Notes: generated by a model from the sequence alone, not told the origin. 34,910 nucleotides of DNA from Ferrovibrio sp. (GCF_025869515.1 NZ_JAOZVR010000110.1:1-34910), one strand, 5' to 3'; shown: positions 6,511 through 15,554, counted from the stretch's first letter. Numbers and translations are program-made.

Positions 6511-7770
6511 TCATAGCAGGCGGAAGGCAAGGACCGCGATGAGCGTCGGCGGAAGAGCGGCCAGCAATAGACCCAGCGGAGCGATGGTCCCTTCTGGAAA
6601 GCGCTCCTTGAGTATCGAAAAGCCAGCGGGATTTGGGGCATTGGCGATCACGGTGAGCCCCCCACCGGTCACCGCGCCAGCGACGAGCATGTACTTGAAG
6701 GGATCGCTTAAACCTTCGACCTGAGAGCCCAAATAGGTCAACGCAGCATTGTCTGTGATTGCCGTAAGTGCGGTGGCGCCGAAGTAGACCGCATCCGCGC
6801 TCATCGATAGCAGTAGTGGCTGTAACCACCATTGCTGAAGACCGCCGAGTACGACGAGGCCGGCCAGAAAAAAAGCAACCAGGAGCCCTTCCCGGATGAT
6901 CAGCCGACCTTGATGTCGGACGTATGCAGTAGCAAATCCGATGAAGAATAGAAGCAGCCCCATGAAGATCGCCGGATGATGAGCGAAGACAACGATACCG
7001 ATGAGAAACGCAGCATTGGCGAGCATCATGGGCGTCGGCACCGACTCGCGCTCGCCGGTTTTGCCAACGACTATCTGCCCGATAGCACTTCTGAACATCA
7101 CGGTCACGGCTACTGCGTTCACCAGGACGGCAATCGCTGCCTTCCAACCAAAGGTAGTCATCATGAATCTGATATCCCAGCCCCAAGTGCCAGCGACCAT
7201 CAGGACTGGCGGAGCGGCGAATGGTGTGAGGACACCGCCGATTGACACATTGACGAAAAGCACGCCCAGCGTCGCGTACTTAAATCGGCTCGACAAGCCC
7301 TCTTGCTTGAGGAAGCGATCGCGTAGCATCAGCGCTCCAAGGGTCATCGCCGCCGGTTCGGTTATGAACGATCCCAGGAGCGGGACGAGCGACAGGATCG
7401 TGAAGTAAGCCGCCAGATTGCGGCGCACCGGGATGACCGCACAGGCAGCGCGCACCAACAGGCTGGCGATATCGAGTATCGGGCGACTGCCGGCCACGAT
7501 CATGATGGCAAAGACGAACAACGGTTCGGTGAAATTCCGCTGGTCCATGTAGGCGACGGCGCCCTCCTTGCCTTCCATCACGAACAGTAACGCGACCAGA
7601 ATCATCGCCCAGAATCCGAACACGACCTCGATTTCCGCCAGGAGGTGGAAGATGCCTTCGTGCGCTGGATTTCGATGCGCCAGGTGCTCGAAGTACCTGG
7701 TCGAGAAGGTATGGATCAGGGCGATCCCGAAAAGGCAGGCGGCGATGATTTGGATCGTTGTCGGGTTCAT
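6511..7770 (-). CDS. putative Na+/H+ antiporter (Na_H_antiport_3-like)
   Basis: A 419-residue polytopic inner-membrane protein with about ten to twelve hydrophobic spans. Signature stretches are SFITEPAAMTLGALMLRD, GGVLTPFAAPPVLMVAGTWGWD, TALTAITDNAALTYLGSQV and VIANAPNPAG. These match the family annotated as putative Na+/H+ antiporter within the ion-transporter superfamily: paired helix breaks with conserved T-D-N and NAPNPAG. The acidic residues in ITEP and TDN are the likely ion ligands. The ATG at 7770 was chosen over a TTG six codons earlier. It is the outermost cargo gene at the left end of the 15.4-kb element and fits its ion-homeostasis theme. Substrate specificity cannot be read from the sequence. 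Confidence 0.8.
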   Translation of the reverse strand: MNPTTIQIIAACLFGIALIHTFSTRYFEHLAHRNPAHEGIFHLLAEIEVVFGFWAMILVALLFVMEGKEGAVAYMDQRNFTEPLFVFAIMIVAGSRPILDIASLLVRAACAVIPVRRNLAAYFTILSLVPLLGSFITEPAAMTLGALMLRDRFLKQEGLSSRFKYATLGVLFVNVSIGGVLTPFAAPPVLMVAGTWGWDIRFMMTTFGWKAAIAVLVNAVAVTVMFRSAIGQIVVGKTGERESVPTPMMLANAAFLIGIVVFAHHPAIFMGLLLFFIGFATAYVRHQGRLIIREGLLVAFFLAGLVVLGGLQQWWLQPLLLSMSADAVYFGATALTAITDNAALTYLGSQVEGLSDPFKYMLVAGAVTGGGLTVIANAPNPAGFSILKERFPEGTIAPLGLLLAALPPTLIAVLAFRLL

Positions 7771-8043
7771 GTTTGGCGGGATTCTCAAGGCTGGCCACCC
7801 CCGACCGTATCACGGCCAGGGAGTTGGTAGACGAAGGCCATTAGGCGTCGCGATAAGGGACTGCATGAGGGTGTCGCAGGAAAAGGCGGCAGGTGCGGGA
7901 TAGCCCGTACGTTGGCTGCCGGTTTTGAGGAATCGCAGTGACGCCTACCATTTGCCCACATCAACAGACACGGGCGACTTCCGGCGATGCGAGACCGCGG
8001 CGGATCTCTGAGTGAGCCGGCTCGACAGTGCAGGAACCTACTG

Positions 8044-8526
8044 ATGGCCGACGTGATACCTCTTCGATCTCCTTCCAACGTAGCGAGAATATTCGACACG
8101 CCGACGCTGCCTTTTCGCTTGACCCAACTGCTCCATACCACTCCCGCGTCACCGCAAGTATCCCGCGGCGATGAGATCGTCGAAGTCTTGAAACTGACCC
8201 GCTGGCAGCAGGAGGGCGTGTTCTTCGTCCAGTTCGCTGCCGAAGACAGGAGCATGGAGGACTCGGGCCTTTTCGGCGGGGAGATACTCGCTGTAGTGCC
8301 GACGATCAAAGCCAATGTTGGTGACTGTGTCCTGGTTTTCTCCGGTCGTCTGCTGGTGCGTCGAGTGGCATTCCGCGACGCGCGCCTTGCGCTGGTGCCT
8401 TCGAGCACTGCAGTTCCGTTCCCTTCGTTGTTTCTTGAGGATCGCGCCGATTGCACGCTGTTTGGTCGCGTGATGCCCTTGGATGAGTTCCGACTCACGG
8501 CGGAAACCTACTATTGCGATGGGTGA
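8044..8526 (+). CDS. UmuD/LexA-like S24 peptidase-fold protein lacking the catalytic lysine
   Basis: The 160-residue protein aligns over its C-terminal half with UmuD. AAEDRSMEDSGLFGGEILAV corresponds to the GDSMxDxGI..GD block and retains the serine (S70). ANVGDCVLVFSGRLLVRRVAF corresponds to the segment holding the catalytic lysine, which here is arginine (R106). ALVPSSTAVP and LFGRVMPLDEF match the last strands. No Ala-Gly or Cys-Gly cleavage pair is evident in the N-terminal arm. ATG at 8044 has AGGAA seven bases upstream. It is the only plus-strand gene in the 15.4-kb element, and no umuC accompanies it. Self-cleavage is therefore doubtful; a dominant or structural partner of host UmuD/LexA-type proteins is possible but inferred. 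Confidence 0.65.
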   Translation: MADVIPLRSPSNVARIFDTPTLPFRLTQLLHTTPASPQVSRGDEIVEVLKLTRWQQEGVFFVQFAAEDRSMEDSGLFGGEILAVVPTIKANVGDCVLVFSGRLLVRRVAFRDARLALVPSSTAVPFPSLFLEDRADCTLFGRVMPLDEFRLTAETYYCDG

Positions 8527-8551
8527 CCCACTCCGGCGGCGCGTCGCATCG

Positions 8552-9337
8552 TTATGCTGAACTTCCCGCGGCACGGCCGCGGGCTCCTTCTAAAAAGGCG
8601 CGAAGCAGCTCATCAATCTCGAACTGATCGACTAACCGGAACGGAGCCAAGCTCTTCTCCGACGAGCCGACACGAATGCAGAGCAATCTCGGATCGGGTG
8701 GAAGCGCGAACACGTCCTCATCGGTATCGTCATCTCCGACATAGACGGCGGGTGGGTCTCCGAGCCGAGACCGCAGACGCTGAAGAGCAATGCCCTTGTG
8801 CGGAGCAACGGCCAGAGTCACGTTCAGTACCGACTTGCCGCCGAGCAGCCGAACTTCGTCAAGGTCGCTGGCGGCGCGATGTACGGCTTTTGCTGCGGCT
8901 TCGGGGTCGGGGCTTGCACGGAAGTGCACCGAAAGCGAGTAGCGCTTGTTCTCGACGGAGACCCCTTCGATGGTTGCCAGCCGCTGTTCCAGCAATCGAT
9001 GCCATTCCTGAACCCTGTTCAGTAGCTGCGGCGGCGGCACTCCATAGACTTCGAAGCCGTGATCGCCGACGACATCGAGCAGCGGGACTCCATGCAAGAA
9101 CTGCAATACGTCGTGTCTCGCCCTTCCACTGATGACCACGGTCGGGTAGCGATTCGCAACCGCTATGAGCAGGTCTCGAGTCACTGCGCGCATCACGGCC
9201 TGTGAGGCTCTGTCAACCAGTGGTGCCAAGGTGCCATCGTAGTCGAAGGCCAGCAGGGCATCGGTTCGGAAAAAGGGCTGCAGTAACGCCTTGTTGTCCG
9301 GTTCCAGGATGAGTGGCCGCAGAGGGCTCGTGTTCAT
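8552..9337 (-). CDS. otsB: trehalose-6-phosphate phosphatase
   Basis: OtsB dephosphorylates trehalose 6-phosphate to trehalose in the cytoplasm. All four HAD motifs are present: FDYDGTLAPL (nucleophile and acid aspartates, about residue 31), VVISGRA (about 70), the lysine in APHKGIALQRLR, and VGDDDTDEDVF. At 261 residues it has normal bacterial length. Its ATG overlaps the otsA stop as ATGA, so the two are translationally coupled. The order GH15-otsA-otsB forms one operon on the minus strand, making compatible-solute synthesis the core of the element's cargo. Confidence 0.93.
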   Translation of the reverse strand: MNTSPLRPLILEPDNKALLQPFFRTDALLAFDYDGTLAPLVDRASQAVMRAVTRDLLIAVANRYPTVVISGRARHDVLQFLHGVPLLDVVGDHGFEVYGVPPPQLLNRVQEWHRLLEQRLATIEGVSVENKRYSLSVHFRASPDPEAAAKAVHRAASDLDEVRLLGGKSVLNVTLAVAPHKGIALQRLRSRLGDPPAVYVGDDDTDEDVFALPPDPRLLCIRVGSSEKSLAPFRLVDQFEIDELLRAFLEGARGRAAGSSA

Positions 9338-11571
9338 CTGCCGATCTCGTCACGCCTGCCGAGCAGGCCGGCGAGTTGCTCGCTACGGCGAAGCCGGCTC
9401 GCATCCAAGAGCATCCTTCCGGCCCAGCGATAGACGTTCAGCTCACTGACCAAGCTGCGCATCGCGTACATGCGTGCGCGCTGCTCCTCTTCGGGCATCG
9501 CCAATGCAGCGGCGAGGGCCGACGCTGCCTCCTCCGTGTCGTATGGGTTAACGATCAGCGCTTCCGCCAGCTCGCGCGCAGCGCCGGTGAACTTCGAGAG
9601 AATCAGCACACCCCGCTCATCGTCGCGCGCAGCGATGAACTCCTTGGCCACCAGATTCATACCGTCATGCAGACTGCTGACATAGCAAATATCGGCAGCG
9701 CGATAGAGGCGGAATACTTCGGCCGGTTCAGCATGCCGCCGCTGTAGCAGAATCGGCGACCATTCCCCGGTCGCGAAGCGCTCGTTGATGCGATTAGCCA
9801 ATGCCTCGACATCGGCATTGAGCGCACCGTAGCGTTCGATCAGCGTGCGGCTTGGTGACGCGATCTGAAGAAAGCTGAACCGGCCCTGCCACTGTGGCTC
9901 GCGTTCCAGCAGACGTTCCACTGCGCGGAAACGCTCTTCGATGCCCTTGGTGTAATCCAAGCGATCGACACCGACACCCAAGCGGCAACCTGGAGGAAGC
10001 TTGAGCTCTGCAAAGACCGACGCACGGGCCAGGTCAGCAGGTGGTGCGGCCTTGGCCCATCGGCTTGGCCATTCGACGGAGATGGGATAAGGCCGGATCA
10101 GTGTCCGTCGGCTGTTCTGCACCACGGCGAAGTCTTCTCGGTCGATTCGCGATTCGAGAAAGCGATCTGCGGCGTCGAGGAAATTATTGCAATGGAACTG
10201 TGTGTGAAATCCCAGAATGCTGCTGCCGAGCAGGCCTTCGATCAACTCTTTGTGCCAGGGGCAGATGGAAATCTGCTCGGCATTGGGCCAGGGGATGTGC
10301 CAGAAGGTGATGACCGTTGCGCGCGGGAGCCGTTCTCGCAGCAGTTTGGGCAACAGGGCGAAGTGATAGTCCTGGACCAGGATCACGGGATCGTCCGTAT
10401 CGGCTTCCTGTACCACCGCATCGGCGAAACGCTGATTGACGTCCCGGTAGTGCTGCCAGTCATCGACGCGAAAAATCGGCCGTGCATGAGCCACATGGCA
10501 AAGCGGCCATAGGCCTTCATTGGCCAAGCCGTAGTAATAGCCCTTCTCCTCTTCCGGGCTCAACCACATCCGTCTCACGAAGTAGGATTCTTCATCAGGT
10601 GGCACGCGCACGTGATCGCGGGCATCGACGGTTTCCCGGTCGGCAGAACCCGCGCCGTGTGCAACCCAGACACCGGAGCAGGCGCGCATGACCGGCTCCA
10701 ACGCGCTGACCAAACCGCTGGCCGGGTGCAGCACGCGGATGCCGCCATCGGGCAGACGATCATGAATATAGGGCTCGCGATTGGCCACCACGATCAGGCG
10801 CTCGCCATGAAGATGGCGCTGCAGCGTGAGCTTCAGCCGTTGCGGACTCCAACGCCCGCCTCCCAGCTCGGAGGACTCCTCATGGGCGAGACGATCCAGC
10901 AGGGCGCGCATGTCTTTCAGCAGTGGCATGAACTCGGGACGTCTGACATCGGCCTCGCCCAACGCCATGCGACGGAGTGCATCGCTCCATCTGCGCCACA
11001 GTAGGCGCACGCCCAGCAAGGTAACCGCGGAGGCCAGCACCGCGAGGATCACGAATGCGATCAGCAGAAAACGCCGCGTGCTGCGTTCCCGAGGCGACGT
11101 GTAGCTCAAGTCATGGATCAGAACGATGAAGCCGAGTGGCCGGTTTTCCCTGAATAGTGGAAAGGCGCTCACGTAGATGTCGCCGCCGGGCAGTTCGGTG
11201 AACTTGCTCCATGGCTGCCAATTAGCGGGACTATCGCCATGGAGCTTTTGCCCGATGTGTGCGCAATCCAGAGCAGGCGGAAAGTCCCGTGTGGCGCCGA
11301 GGGTACGCAGATCGGGAAGGCACAGTGTCGCAGCGAGGATGCGTTCGTCGCGAGAGATGTCGGCCAGAAGCTCGGACAAGCCGTGAGCGTCACCACGCTC
11401 AATTCCGTCCAGCAGGGCACGACGGGCTCCATTGACCGCCAGTTCTGAACGCAGCGCCACGTCCTTCTCGAACCAACTGCGTGTGGTGTGCGTGACGGTG
11501 ATCCAGGCTGCCGAAACGAGCAGGGCCAGCATCGTCAGCCACGCGAGAAGAAATCGAATCGTGATGTTCAA
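9334..11571 (-). CDS. otsA: trehalose-6-phosphate synthase with N-terminal membrane sensor and HAMP module
   Basis: The C-terminal 480 residues are a GT20 synthase, making trehalose 6-phosphate from UDP-glucose and glucose 6-phosphate. Recognisable are LIVVANREP (loop arginine), PASGLVSAL, YYYGLANEGLWPL, QDYHFALLPKLL, FWHIPWP, RLDYTKGIEERF and HDGMNLVAKEF. Unlike ordinary OtsA (about 470 residues), 250 residues precede it: a membrane segment (5-24), an extracytoplasmic region of about 140 residues, a second membrane segment (168-192) and a HAMP-like linker (193-235). This predicts an inner-membrane enzyme whose activity may respond to an external signal. The TTG at 11571 is preferred because it follows the upstream stop by eight bases and puts the first helix at the N-terminus; an ATG at 11622 is an alternative. 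Confidence 0.88.
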   Translation of the reverse strand: MNITIRFLLAWLTMLALLVSAAWITVTHTTRSWFEKDVALRSELAVNGARRALLDGIERGDAHGLSELLADISRDERILAATLCLPDLRTLGATRDFPPALDCAHIGQKLHGDSPANWQPWSKFTELPGGDIYVSAFPLFRENRPLGFIVLIHDLSYTSPRERSTRRFLLIAFVILAVLASAVTLLGVRLLWRRWSDALRRMALGEADVRRPEFMPLLKDMRALLDRLAHEESSELGGGRWSPQRLKLTLQRHLHGERLIVVANREPYIHDRLPDGGIRVLHPASGLVSALEPVMRACSGVWVAHGAGSADRETVDARDHVRVPPDEESYFVRRMWLSPEEEKGYYYGLANEGLWPLCHVAHARPIFRVDDWQHYRDVNQRFADAVVQEADTDDPVILVQDYHFALLPKLLRERLPRATVITFWHIPWPNAEQISICPWHKELIEGLLGSSILGFHTQFHCNNFLDAADRFLESRIDREDFAVVQNSRRTLIRPYPISVEWPSRWAKAAPPADLARASVFAELKLPPGCRLGVGVDRLDYTKGIEERFRAVERLLEREPQWQGRFSFLQIASPSRTLIERYGALNADVEALANRINERFATGEWSPILLQRRHAEPAEVFRLYRAADICYVSSLHDGMNLVAKEFIAARDDERGVLILSKFTGAARELAEALIVNPYDTEEAASALAAALAMPEEEQRARMYAMRSLVSELNVYRWAGRMLLDASRLRRSEQLAGLLGRRDEIGR

Positions 11572-11578
11572 TTGCTTT

Positions 11579-13342
11579 CTACGGGAGGTCGTCCCAACGC
11601 GGAGAGGCTGCAAACGCCGCATGAATGAGCCCGACATGCGAATAGGCTTGCGGGAAATTGCCCCACATGGTCCGGTTCGTAGCGTCGTAGTCCTCGGCAA
11701 TGAGCCCCAGCGGCGACAGCATCGTGAGCACGCCATCGAGCGCGCGCCTGGCGGTCTCCTCGCGTCCCGTTATCGCCAGCGCCTCGATCAGCCAGAAGCT
11801 GCAGATGACGAAGGCGACTTCAGGGACGCCGAGCCCATCATTGCTGCGGTAACGATACATCCAGCCATCGTTGCCTAGTTCGCTGGCGATGGCGTCGACG
11901 CTGGACGCAAGCATGGGGTCGCGGAAGTTCAGGAAACGCAGGGGCACCATCTGTAACAGCGCCGCGTCCAGATCAGTGCCGCCATAGGCCGATGCAAATG
12001 CTCCGCGCTCGGGAATCCAGCTCTTGTTCAGGATTTGCGTGTGGATGCGATCAGCCGCAGCGCGAAACTCGGCTGCGCGAGAGGGCAAGTGGCGGGCTGC
12101 GACCTGTTCCATCCGATCTGCAGCAGCCCAACACATGACGCTGGAGAAGGTTTGAGGCTCCCACGCCTTGCGGAACTCCCAGATGCCGGCGTCGGGCGTT
12201 CCGGCAACCTCGATGGCCTTGCGTGCCAAACGCTCGAGTAGCTTGAGCGTTGATCCGGTACGTTCGGTCGAAAAGCGCTCGTCCATATAGACCGGCGCCA
12301 GCGCCAGTACCATTTCGCCGTAGACATCGTGCTGCTGGTGGAGTGCGGCGCCATTGCCGATACGCACTGGCCCATCCCCATTGAAGCCAGCCCATTCCGG
12401 AAGTATCCGTTCCTCCAGGTCCGCGCTTCCATCCACCCGATAAAGCGGCCGGAGATCCAGATCGGGGGCACTCGCACAGACGCCGATCAAATACTGCACG
12501 AAGCTCTCCCGTTCTTCGAAGTGCCCCAGCAGCCGCAGTGCCTCGAGAACGTAGTACGAATCGCGCAGCCAGCAGTAGCGATAATCCCACGTACGACCGC
12601 TGCCGCGGGCTTCGGGGATCGACGTGGTCATGGCGGCGACGATGGCGCCGGTGTCCTCGAAGCAGTGAAGCTTCAAGGCTAGAGCGGATCGAATGACCTC
12701 CCGCTGATAGCGCGCCGGAACGTTGCAGTGCTTGACCCAGCGCTGCCAATAGCGTTCGGTCTGTTCAAGAAACTGAGTGCATAGCGGCGCCAATGACTGC
12801 TCGACCGGGATGCCCCAGGCCAGAACTAGGTGACGCCGACCCGTCAGCGCGAAGGGATGTCCGTCCAGGTGCGTGGGCGAAATATCCGATGTGAGTCGCA
12901 AGGGCGCCGCCAGACCTTCGACGTGGACATGATTGGAGCCATGCAGAAGACGCGGACGTTGCTTGCTCCAGCCGCAAAGCGGATCGAAGCGAACACGAAC
13001 CATCGGAGCACCCTCCAACGGCTCGATAATGCGGATGATCTGAGTGGGGCGGAACATCCGATCGTTGAGCATGAACCGAGGTGCGAAGTCGATCACGCGG
13101 AAGCGACCGGTCGGCGTCACGAAATCGGTCTGCAGAACGTTGCTGTTGTCGCGATAGCTTTGGACGCCTTCCCCGCCGTCGGCTGGCGCGACCGCGAACT
13201 CTCCTCCTTCGGGATCGAGCAGCCGGCCAAACAATGGCTCGGAGTCGAATCGCGGCAGACAGCACCAGACGATGCTGCCGCTGCGCTCCACCAGCGCGGA
13301 AACCTGACAGTTGCCGATCAGGCCAAGATCTTCGAGGCGCAT
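11579..13342 (-). CDS. GH15 glucoamylase/trehalase-like glycoside hydrolase
   Basis: The 587-residue protein begins MRLEDLGLIGNCQVSALV, typical of the trehalase-like N-terminal beta-sandwich domain, and continues into an alpha/alpha-barrel GH15 domain. Family blocks include GSGRTWDYRYCWLRDSYY, LPEWAGFNGDGPVRIGN, DAGIWEFR (likely general acid glutamate) and LGLIAEDYD. No signal peptide is seen, so it should be cytoplasmic. Proteins of this type are often encoded beside otsA and otsB and may hydrolyse trehalose or related alpha-glucans, allowing turnover of the solute; the substrate is inferred. The start overlaps the small upstream gene by 25 bases, which fits translational coupling since no good ribosome site is visible. 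Confidence 0.85.
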   Translation of the reverse strand: MRLEDLGLIGNCQVSALVERSGSIVWCCLPRFDSEPLFGRLLDPEGGEFAVAPADGGEGVQSYRDNSNVLQTDFVTPTGRFRVIDFAPRFMLNDRMFRPTQIIRIIEPLEGAPMVRVRFDPLCGWSKQRPRLLHGSNHVHVEGLAAPLRLTSDISPTHLDGHPFALTGRRHLVLAWGIPVEQSLAPLCTQFLEQTERYWQRWVKHCNVPARYQREVIRSALALKLHCFEDTGAIVAAMTTSIPEARGSGRTWDYRYCWLRDSYYVLEALRLLGHFEERESFVQYLIGVCASAPDLDLRPLYRVDGSADLEERILPEWAGFNGDGPVRIGNGAALHQQHDVYGEMVLALAPVYMDERFSTERTGSTLKLLERLARKAIEVAGTPDAGIWEFRKAWEPQTFSSVMCWAAADRMEQVAARHLPSRAAEFRAAADRIHTQILNKSWIPERGAFASAYGGTDLDAALLQMVPLRFLNFRDPMLASSVDAIASELGNDGWMYRYRSNDGLGVPEVAFVICSFWLIEALAITGREETARRALDGVLTMLSPLGLIAEDYDATNRTMWGNFPQAYSHVGLIHAAFAASPRWDDLP

Positions 13343-13563
13343 TGGACTGTTTCGATATCGGTGGATGAGGGAGATGCCTGCACGGCGATCTCCGGTAACT
13401 CCTCTGCGCGCCTCATCAGAACGCGCAGCAGAACGGCCGCGTCGTTGGCTGCGTCCACCGCGTCGCGTTCCAGAGCCGAGCGCAGCGCGGCTTGCAGCCA
13501 TTCCGATGTGGTCGGATTTCCCAGTAGATCTTCCACTGTAAGGGCCATGTTCTCCCCATTCAC
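13318..13563 (-). CDS. small hypothetical protein overlapping the GH15 gene
   Basis: The 81-residue product is largely helical: an N-terminal ALTVEDLLGNPTTSEWLQAAL, an alanine-rich amphipathic run (DAVDAANDAAVLLRVLMRR) and an acidic tail. No family is recognised. Its 3' end overlaps the start of the GH15 gene, and the weak start of the latter suggests that translation of this gene feeds the next. A second in-frame ATG (codon 6) has GGGGAG three bases upstream and may be the true start. It probably heads the GH15-otsA-otsB operon. Confidence 0.6.
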   Translation of the reverse strand: MNGENMALTVEDLLGNPTTSEWLQAALRSALERDAVDAANDAAVLLRVLMRRAEELPEIAVQASPSSTDIETVQCASKILA

Positions 13564-13577
13564 CGGACAGTTCTCCT

Positions 13578-14714
13578 CTAGCGCCCACTGCTTGCAGACG
13601 ATGCTGGTAGGCGGGCCGGTTGACCTGTGCGCCGACTGCGAGACAGTTGCATGGGAACCGGCCCGGATATCTGCAGCGTCTGGGTTGGGTAGGCGAAGTC
13701 GATGCCCTGTTCACCGAGCTGTCGGAACAATCCCAGGTGGATGGCCTGATGAATGTCCATATAGACGTTGTAATCGGCATCGAGCACCCAGTAGACCACC
13801 TCGAAATCCAGAGACGAGTCACCAAACTTCGCGAAGTGAGCACGATCGAAATTCGTCTTTTCCTGTGCATCGATCAGTTGGCGGACGAGGCCGGGCAATG
13901 ACTCCAGCTGAGCGGGTGTGGTCTGGTAGGTCACGCCGAACGAGAACACCACCCGGCGTTGGTACATGCGCTTATAGTTTCGTAAGCGCGACTTCAGGAG
14001 GTCGCTGTTCGAAAAAATGATCTGCTCACCGCCAAGGCTGCGCACGCGCGTGGTCTTGAGGCCCACCGCTTCGATCGTGCCCATGTATTCATCCACCACC
14101 ACGAAGTCACCCGCGACGAACGGTTTGTCGAGAATGATCGACAGCGAGGCAAACAGATCGCCTAGGACGTTTTGCACCGCCAGGGCAATCGCGATACCGC
14201 CGACGCCCAGGCCTGCGACCAGCGCGGTGATATCAATCCCGGCGTTGTTCAGTACGAGAAGGACGATCAACGCCCAGAGCATGGTCAGCGCGATGAACTT
14301 CAGCGCGCCCAGGCCGGTCGCGACCGACGACCCGGTTTCCGTCGAGCGCTTGCGTGCCCGCTCGATCCATAGCCCGATACAGGCGCTCCCCCACAGCCCG
14401 GCTTGCAGCGCGAAAGCGACACGAGACAAGACTCCCAACAAGCTGACGATCCGCGGCGACAGATCGAGTGCCTGAAAGCTCGCGGCCACGATCAGAACCG
14501 ACACCAATGTCAGCCGGGTGGCCGATACAACGGACAACAGGACGTCCTCTAGCCAGCGTTCGCTTTGTGCTGCAGATACCCGCAGTCGGCGTTCGGCCAT
14601 GCGCTTGATGATGAAAGCGACGTACAAAGTCGCCGAGGCGATCAGGAATGCGAAAAGCCAGGTTCCGATCGTGCCGCCGGGAACGACGATGTCCGCGTAT
14701 TCTTTTAAGTTCAT
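13578..14714 (-). CDS. MscS-family mechanosensitive channel
   Basis: The 378-residue protein has an N-terminal membrane segment (about 13-33), two or three further helices, and the pore helix region ITALVAGLGVGGIAIALAVQNVLGDLFASL, the glycine/alanine-rich TM3 of MscS. It is followed by IILDKPFVAGDFVVVDEYMGTIEAVGLKTTRVRSLGGEQIIFSNSDLL, the beta domain signature. Such channels release solutes on hypo-osmotic shock. The ATG at 14714 has GGAGG seven bases upstream, while a longer frame reading has none. It lies between the pentapeptide lipoprotein gene (50 bases upstream) and the trehalose operon. Import or synthesis of solutes and their emergency release are therefore encoded side by side. Confidence 0.9.
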   Translation of the reverse strand: MNLKEYADIVVPGGTIGTWLFAFLIASATLYVAFIIKRMAERRLRVSAAQSERWLEDVLLSVVSATRLTLVSVLIVAASFQALDLSPRIVSLLGVLSRVAFALQAGLWGSACIGLWIERARKRSTETGSSVATGLGALKFIALTMLWALIVLLVLNNAGIDITALVAGLGVGGIAIALAVQNVLGDLFASLSIILDKPFVAGDFVVVDEYMGTIEAVGLKTTRVRSLGGEQIIFSNSDLLKSRLRNYKRMYQRRVVFSFGVTYQTTPAQLESLPGLVRQLIDAQEKTNFDRAHFAKFGDSSLDFEVVYWVLDADYNVYMDIHQAIHLGLFRQLGEQGIDFAYPTQTLQISGPVPMQLSRSRRTGQPARLPASSASSGR

Positions 14715-14763
14715 TTGGATTCCTCCGAATGCCATGCTGCATTCGAGTCGATGACGACCGTGC

Positions 14764-15486
14764 TCAGGTGCAGCAGGGCCTTCCTGATGCGGCATACGCC
14801 GCCGTGAGTGACGCCGCCAAGGCCAAGATCGGCGGTGGCGAGGTTTTGCAGGCGCCGATCGAGCCATGGATGCATTTGCTGCCGTCGACCCAGGTTGCGC
14901 CTTTAAGCCTGACGCCGGAGAACCGCGCACGCTCCACAAGCGCACCACGAAAGTCGGCTCCGATTGCCGTTGCAAGGTCCAGGTGCGCCCCCTCGAATTG
15001 AGCCAGCTGAAAATTGACGTCGCTCAGATCAGCGCCGACCATGTCCGCGCCGCGAAGATTCGCTCCGCGCATCGCAGCCCGCTGAAGATCCGAGCTGGAG
15101 AAGTCGGCCTGGGCCGCGTCGACACCAATGAGTTGCGCTCCCTCCATGTCGGCGTTTCTCAGCACGGTTCTGCGCATACTGGCGTTCGACAGATCGGCGT
15201 TACTGAGATCGGCGCGACTCAGGTCGGCGTTGGCGAGCTTTGCCCCACGCATGTTCGCCCCGCGAAGACGCGCACCACTCAGGGACGTGTGCTGTAGATC
15301 GGTGCCCGAGAGATTGGCACCTTCCAGATTGGCACCCTGCAGGTTCCGGCCGGATAGATTGCGTTGTGCCAGGTCGGCACGTGGACAATCCCCTCGGGCA
15401 TCAACGCACGCACTCGGCGGAAGCTGCTGACTGCAGCCAGCCAAAACGAACGCCAGCGTTGCCAATGTGGAGAAGAGTTTGAGCAC
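14764..15486 (-). CDS. pentapeptide-repeat lipoprotein
   Basis: The 240-residue product has a signal peptide with lipobox FVLAGC (cysteine at 18), then about 150 residues of A(D/N)LxG/x-type five-residue repeats (ADLAQRNLSGRNLQGANLEG onward), predicted to form a right-handed quadrilateral beta helix. The end is a conserved-looking GSKC and GACK pair, followed by a hydrophobic tail. The start is GTG at 15486. Location should be the periplasmic face of a membrane. Pentapeptide proteins can mimic DNA or serve as scaffolds; an exported lipidated version argues for a scaffold or surface role. Function unknown. Confidence 0.8.
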   Translation of the reverse strand: MLKLFSTLATLAFVLAGCSQQLPPSACVDARGDCPRADLAQRNLSGRNLQGANLEGANLSGTDLQHTSLSGARLRGANMRGAKLANADLSRADLSNADLSNASMRRTVLRNADMEGAQLIGVDAAQADFSSSDLQRAAMRGANLRGADMVGADLSDVNFQLAQFEGAHLDLATAIGADFRGALVERARFSGVRLKGATWVDGSKCIHGSIGACKTSPPPILALAASLTAAYAASGRPCCT

Positions 15487-15510
15487 CGCACCAGATTAGA
15501 GGGCAGTACC

Positions 15511-15536
15511 CGGCCGCACCATTGGTCCTGCGGCCG
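15511..15536. terminator. hairpin between response regulator and pentapeptide genes
   Basis: CGGCCGCA pairs with TGCGGCCG around a ten-base loop. It lies in the 68-base gap after the response regulator stop (15555, minus) and before the GTG of the pentapeptide gene. There is no T-run, so termination is uncertain; it may equally be a regulator site. Confidence 0.3.
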
Positions 15537-15554
15537 TACGGTGAAGCCCCTACA

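Noticed and set aside
12830..14020. 396-residue plus-strand frame
   Set aside because: Antisense to the GH15 and MscS genes, low-complexity arginine/serine composition.
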